Source: Linum tenue (lineage: Eukaryota > Streptophyta > Magnoliopsida > Malpighiales > Linaceae). Taken from it: a stretch of 64,000 nt of DNA. The stretch covers positions 22,603,633-22,667,632 of the forward strand of contig CAMGYJ010000009.1 in assembly GCA_946122785.1 (NCBI GenBank). The letters are read 5' to 3'. The translations under genes were made by a program, and so were the position numbers. Shown in pieces: positions 59,631-64,000 of this stretch (its first letter is position 1; the number at the start of each line of letters is the position of its first letter). The notes beneath the pieces are model-generated. The model saw only the letters and a list, made by a program, of their open reading frames with translations. It was not told the origin of the DNA and ran no database searches.

Positions 59631-59780
59631 TAGAAAAATGTTAGAGACTTTTCATAAATTAAATGACGATGAAGCAAATTATGCATTGTTATTGATGAGA
59701 AGATTACTGATGAGAACTGGTACCCCTATGGGCAACCTAATCTCAGGGTAGATTGCATACCATTTTCCTCCGAATTGATT

Positions 59781-60117
59781 TTTTTTTTTGACAAAAGATA
59801 ATTAATTATAAAACGAAGATCAAGCAAAAGTTACATCCTGGACACCAGCCAGGCCTGGAATTCAAAGAAACGATACGTAGTCGGGTACAAACTGAGGGCT
59901 TTGCGAGCCACCAAATGGGCTACCCTATTGTTACTCCGTCCTACAAATCGAACACTAATCCCAGTATGAAAAGAGAATGTCCTGATAAGCTCCTCCAACA
60001 CAGGCCCCACCCTGCTATGTAGGTAGGTCGAGCGCGAGACCTTTTTCCTCTTTCTCACCGATCAGATGGAGATCCTGCAAAACCCTAATCGACTAATTGA
60101 CAGAGCAAGCAAGAAGC
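59781..60117 (-). pseudogene. LINE 3' end with RNase H-like tail
   Basis: The - strand frame 59831-60058 reads VGPVLEELIRTFSFHTGISV followed by RFVGRSNNRVAHLVARKALS and FEFQAWLVSRM, the last part of a plant L1 RNase H-like domain (F--R--N-VAH-LA). It is followed by an A-tail (TTTTTTTTTTT on + at ~59779-59790), so it is a 5'-truncated insertion whose true 3' end is kept. Confidence 0.8.
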
Positions 60118-60895
60118 TGTGTTCTTTCAATTCCCTTTTTCCTTGGAATAGTTTAATTACAGGATAAATGTTAATAGATAATAAAAGTAATCAAACTCAG
60201 AATATCAAAACTATTAGATATAACTATGGGGTTTGGCCCAACTGCTTACTGCCGACTGAGTTGGAGCTTGGCCCACAATGCTCCAATTCGGCCTGCACGA
60301 TTCTTCTTCTTCCTTGATCCGCCTAGGTCACTGACTCTGCTTCAAGGTTCCCCTGTTCCTGATCAACACAAATGAAAACAGAGCACACAACCTAAAACCA
60401 AACAGAAGATGCACACTGGACAAGGATTTTTACGTGGTATCCGATATTGGGAGAAGAAGGATCCCAATATCGACTAATCCACGGTAGGGACTTCTCCTCT
60501 ATCCCTACGTAACTACTAGTACTTCTTTTCTTAGTTTCTCAGTACACGAATGGAGTCAATTATGATCAGCTCCCTGCTTATCACTCTGACTCGTCTATGA
60601 CTGAATAATCACTCTGATTATTTTCTTGCTATTCTCTCCGATTAGCCTAACCAGTTTTTCTATCAAAAGACTCTTGCTAACTCTCACAACACTCTGCTTT
60701 TGATTTTTGCCTCAAAAACTTGTTTTGCCTTTCTCTCGTCTCTGGCCTTTTATTGCTTCTTTTCTCCAAGGTAGCCGTTGTAGCCAATTGATTTGATCTC
60801 CAGAGAATCTGCTCCAGCTTTCCTTCTTTGAACCCTTCTATTTTGGCCTTGATTGATTTGTTGATTCTTTCCCCATTGACGAGCTTCACGTAACA
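60118..60895 (-). repeat. 3' LTR of the SIRE-like element
   Basis: The start at 60895 is fixed by the polypurine tract. The other edge (60118) is a guess from a TG at the junction with the LINE 3' end. It contains the ACGTGGTATCCGATATTGG segment (complement: CCAATATCGGATACCACGT) common in this type of LTR. Confidence 0.5.
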
Positions 60896-60908
60896 TGCTC
60901 CCCCTAAG
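60896..60908 (-). other. Polypurine tract of the SIRE-like element
   Basis: CTTAGGGGGAGCA on the - strand, directly before the LTR start TGTTACG. Confidence 0.8.
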
Positions 60909-61203
60909 CTAGTCAATAGCTCTTTCCTGCCACACACGCCTTTTCTGCACACACTCAACAAACACCTGGTGCAGTCTGTTCTATGCAGTGTACAACTATT
61001 ATTTGCTACGAAAGGTATTTTATTTTGATTAATTGAAAACGTTCAATTGAACTACATCCACTTGTTTCAAATCAACAGCCAAACACTCAGAAGGTAAACT
61101 GGACACAAGTTACTTGACTGACACGACCCAAACACTGACTGAATCCAAAAGACTTCCCTTGCCCGAACACTAGACGCTCCCCCTGAGTAACATCATCAGG
61201 GAC

Positions 61204-62340
61204 CTAGAAAGGATAACTAGGAGGTGAGTCATAGTCTGAGATCTCATTATCAGATTCAGAGCTAGAATCGGATGAGATTGGATCAAAATCATTTGGAGCA
61301 GGTCTTGAATCATCAACCTCCAGCAGCTCGAGACGTTCTTTGCATACAAGAAGACCAGTCGTCTTTCCACTCCCTGTTTCCCTTCGTCGTTTAACTTCAC
61401 CATTTATGGCTGAGACAGCTTCTTGAGTTAGGGCTGGAATCAGACTATCAGAAATAGTCTCAGCACGAGTGAATACTGGGCAGGCAGTATCTCCCCCTGA
61501 GCCATAGACTAGCTTACGATGCCCGACATCAGCATCAAGACGCACCAGAACTTGATTTGGGCGAAGATCATCATGGACTCGGCAAACTGCCACCTTGTCC
61601 CTAAGATCAATGCCGAGTCGATGTAAGTATCGAGTGATGAGGGGTCCAAACGGCAGATCGCCACTGTAACCTCCTCCTCCGAAGGAAAGCATATGAGCAA
61701 ACATTAAGGAGGCAAAGCTGATAGGCTGGTGTGCATGAGCATTCCCCAATATCCAGAGGTCCGAGGAATGAAGAAGACCAGCACTTGAGAGGTCGCGGGG
61801 AAGAAATCATCGAGTTATAAATAAGTGCAGCACCTTTAGGTCATCGGGAAGTCGACCAGCTGATAGCCTAGTTGGAAAGGCCTTGCCAATATCGCAGGTT
61901 AGGCGATCAAGAGCAATGCAGAAGTCGAACCCATGATCAGCAAAATCACTTTCGTAGCTTGATTGAATGCCAGAGTGAGGAAGGGATAAAATTGAGGCAA
62001 GCAGATCTGGTGTAACGGTGATTTCATGGTCATAAACCATGGTGGTGAAGAAGCGAGGTTCAGCCCCACGATCACGACGAATGTTGACATAGAAGAGTCT
62101 GACTGCCTCAGGACAAAGAAGGAATCGTTGATCCTCAGTCAATGATTCCCATCCTAGTCCAGCAACGAGGGAAGATATATCCAGATCATATTTGGAGAAA
62201 GCTGAGGGAGAAATAGTGAAAGAGGGATAGATGGGGCGATCGCGAAAGCAGTGAAGATATCTGGAATATACTATCGCATTACGAAAGCCTTGATTCTGGA
62301 ACACAACGACAGGACGAAGCTGAGCGTTGTTGAAAGCCAT
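61204..62340 (-). pseudogene. Extra ORF after RNase H of the SIRE-like element (env position), one frameshift
   Basis: 62340-61807 encodes 177 residues from MAFNNAQLRPVV, with PEAVRLFYVNIRRDRGAEPR and FFTTMVYDHEITVTPDLLAS, and ends at a stop after LHLFITR. A shift of frame leads into 61749-61204, with FASLMFAHMLSFGG, LPFGPLITRYLHRLGIDL and a serine/aspartate-rich tail. The first part fits the 'putative plant transposon protein' family (VRLFY-N, V---I-VTP--L--IL-LP--G). No transmembrane segment typical of env is evident. Joined, it would be ~380 residues; broken here. Confidence 0.7.
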
Positions 62341-62536
62341 GATAGTGGAAAGTTGTATGAATGGACAATGAATTTTTTATGATGGAGTGTAGGACAGCGA
62401 TACCCTAGATATATAGAGTGGGAGTGAGAGAGAATGGGTAAGAGAATCATTCAGATGATTGCTGATTTTTCGAGACAAAGAGAGAAAAGGAAGGTGCTCT
62501 AATGAAGAAAGAAGGAAACTGAGAGGACACAGAATC
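62341..62536 (-). other. Linker between RNase H and the extra ORF
   Basis: Short non-coding gap in the SIRE-like element; the start codon of the ORF lies at 62340. Confidence 0.4.
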
Positions 62537-63020
62537 CTAGCGGATTTCCAATATTTCTTCTAGAGTAAACATACCAAGTTCTCGACGAATAGGTAAGAAT
62601 TTATCACTAGACAGGGGTTTGGTAAAGATGTCAGCCCATTGATAGTCTGTTACCACAAATTCTAAGTGGATTTTACCCTCTTGATCTAGTTCTCGTATGA
62701 AATCGTAACGGACCTCTATATCTTTAGTGCGAGAGTGTTGTATTGGGTTTTTGGTCATGTTAATAGCACTTGTGTTGTCACACAAGATGGGAAGAGATCC
62801 CAGTTGAAGACCATAGTCTTCAAACTGGTATTTCATCCATAGGGCTTGAGTACAGCACAAGCCAGCAGCTATATACTCAGCTTCAGCTATGGATAAAGCT
62901 ACTGAGCTTTGCTTTTTACTGAACCAAGACACAATAGAGGAACCTAGGAAATGACAGGCACCAGAGGTGCTTTTTCTGTCCACAACACACCCTGCATAAT
63001 CAGAGTCAGTATAGCTGACA
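62537..63020 (-). pseudogene. Copia RNase H domain (SIRE-like), truncated
   Basis: - strand: SYTDSDYAGCVVDRKSTSGA, then SSIVSWFSKKQSSVALSIAEAEYIAA, CDNTSAINMTKNPIQHSRTK, ADIFTKPLSSDKF and RRELGMFTLEEI. The catalytic acidic residues (D in TDSDY, E in AEAEY, D in CDNTS) are present. Upstream (63005 on) a stop occurs and the element is cut by the LTR at 63044, so no reverse transcriptase precedes it in the window. Confidence 0.85.
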
Positions 63021-63043
63021 CGCTAAAACACAACACCTAACAA

Positions 63044-64000
63044 TGGCCAAGTGTAACCAATGAAAGGGACTGCAGTATAGTTGCACAGGTAATAAATATC
63101 GAATCCACGGGTCTCTAGAGTTACTATTACTCAGCTTCAGTTCATTATCTAGCAAACTAGATTAAGGTTTGATTGATAAACTACTCTACTGACTATTCTA
63201 CCAATTACAAGTTGGGAACTCACTTAGGTATGATTCCCCCTAGCTCCTCAATTAGGTCCAAGTTGCAATTACCTTTGGTTGATCTACTGTTGATTAAACT
63301 GCGGAAGATCCTAAATTAGCTTGGAATCTCTTAAGCTGACCAAGCCCTCTCAGACAGAATACCCGACAGACGACTAGCCTTCACCGGGATAGACTGCTAA
63401 GGCGATTCACACAGATCTCCACTACTGGAATGAATTCCAGTACAAAGCAGTAAATTGATTGACTCTCGCACAACCAATTCACCACTATCAATCAAGAAAG
63501 CTCTCTTAACCTAATCAGATTCTATCTATCATAGGTTAAAGCAGAAATCAAGAGAATTTGATCAAGATTCAATTGACTCAATAAATCATGCCTCAATCGA
63601 TTATAATCAAACAATATAGCATCCAAAACTTCATACAAGAAAGATCCTAACACATGGAACTAGGGTTCCTCAAAACCTAAGTGAAGGGAAGTTACTCCAT
63701 AGAGAAGAGAGAGACTGCAGAAATCTGATCTAGATCTTCAATCTCCATCTCCAAGCTTGATTCTCGAGCTCCAATGGCGAAGAAATCCTCCAAAATAGCT
63801 CCAAGAATGTTTCCAAGTCGCTCTCTCTCTCTAGGGTTCGTCCCTTGGGTGTTTGGGATCCAAAACCCAGCTCTCCCCCTTTCCTTTTGCTGAAAATCGG
63901 GTTTTAAACATCAATTCCCGACTCACACGGCCAGGCCACACGGTCGTGTGGCTTTCCCAGCTGCCCGTGTGAAGGCTCGGTGAATTCCACACGGGCAAAA
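63044..64000 (-). repeat. Gypsy LTR inserted in the SIRE-like element (runs off the window)
   Basis: Begins TGGCCAAGTG like the LTR at 17447 and shares with it GATTCCCCCTAG, 'AATTGACTC' and 'GACTCAATAAATCA-GCCTCAATCGAT' blocks, at moderate identity. It is a related subfamily in the same orientation. The rest lies outside the window. Confidence 0.65.

Larger units (their letters stand above)
60118..63043 (-). mobile_element. SIRE-like Copia retrotransposon, 3' half, minus strand
   Basis: On the - strand: RNase H (63010-62537), an extra ORF (62340-61204), a polypurine tract (60908-60896) and a 3' LTR starting TGTTACGTGAAG at 60895. A Copia element with an additional ORF after RNase H fits the SIRE/Maximus lineage, where that ORF occupies the env position. 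At 63044 it is cut by a Gypsy LTR; the 5' half, if present, lies past the window. Confidence 0.75.

Noticed and set aside
1..64000. CRISPR array, bacterial operons, organellar insert or rRNA genes
   Set aside because: No spaced identical repeats, no ribosome-binding-site organisation and no organellar or rRNA sequence seen; all gene structure is plant nuclear.

Overview
The window is nuclear DNA of a flowering plant, most likely a core eudicot. It has AT-rich, intron-containing genes with canonical GT-AG junctions, an AGAMOUS-type MADS-box gene with the family's characteristic structure, plant GDSL lipases, and dense plant transposons (Athila-like Gypsy, Copia, LINE, CACTA, Mutator-like and hAT-like). 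I do not name a species. Only four host genes can be supported; most of the rest is transposon sequence.

Layout. 1-6.2 kb: a CACTA terminus, unresolved sequence, and a Mutator-like element (3289-4461, perfect 9-bp target duplication) carrying an N-terminal fragment of an MscS-like ion channel gene. 6.2-16.3 kb: a degenerate Athila-like Gypsy element on the + strand with ~1.55-kb LTRs, which keeps gag, protease and a 3' ORF but has lost reverse transcriptase and integrase. 17.4-21.3 kb: the 3' part of a second Gypsy element on the - strand. 22.2-22.7 kb: a Mutator-like MITE. 24.0-32.6 kb: the AGAMOUS gene on the + strand, with a leader intron, a 4974-bp second intron holding candidate floral regulatory motifs and a hAT relic, and two oppositely oriented MITEs in the third intron. 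33-36 kb: LINE, LTR-like and hAT-like relics.

36.96-38.79 kb: a five-exon GDSL esterase/lipase gene (- strand). 39-53.5 kb: a transposon nest of LINE fragments on both strands, three hAT-like elements, and a nearly intact 4994-bp Copia element with 326-bp LTRs that landed at the edge of one hAT-like element. 54.43-54.81 kb: a two-exon gene (- strand) for a small secreted peptide with eight cysteines in its last 30 residues. 56.39-58.24 kb: a second GDSL gene whose exons 2-5 have exactly the lengths of those in the first. 59.8-64 kb: a LINE 3' end and a SIRE-like Copia element (- strand) with an extra ORF after RNase H, interrupted at 63044 by another Gypsy LTR that runs off the window.

How it fits together. 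The GDSL pair and the small peptide gene look like a local cluster (all - strand) pushed apart by retrotransposons. The AGAMOUS gene is structurally intact, and its introns have absorbed several transposons without visible damage to the exons. Exon coordinates were derived by hand from splice-site consensus, reading-frame continuity and family knowledge; no search or transcript data was available.
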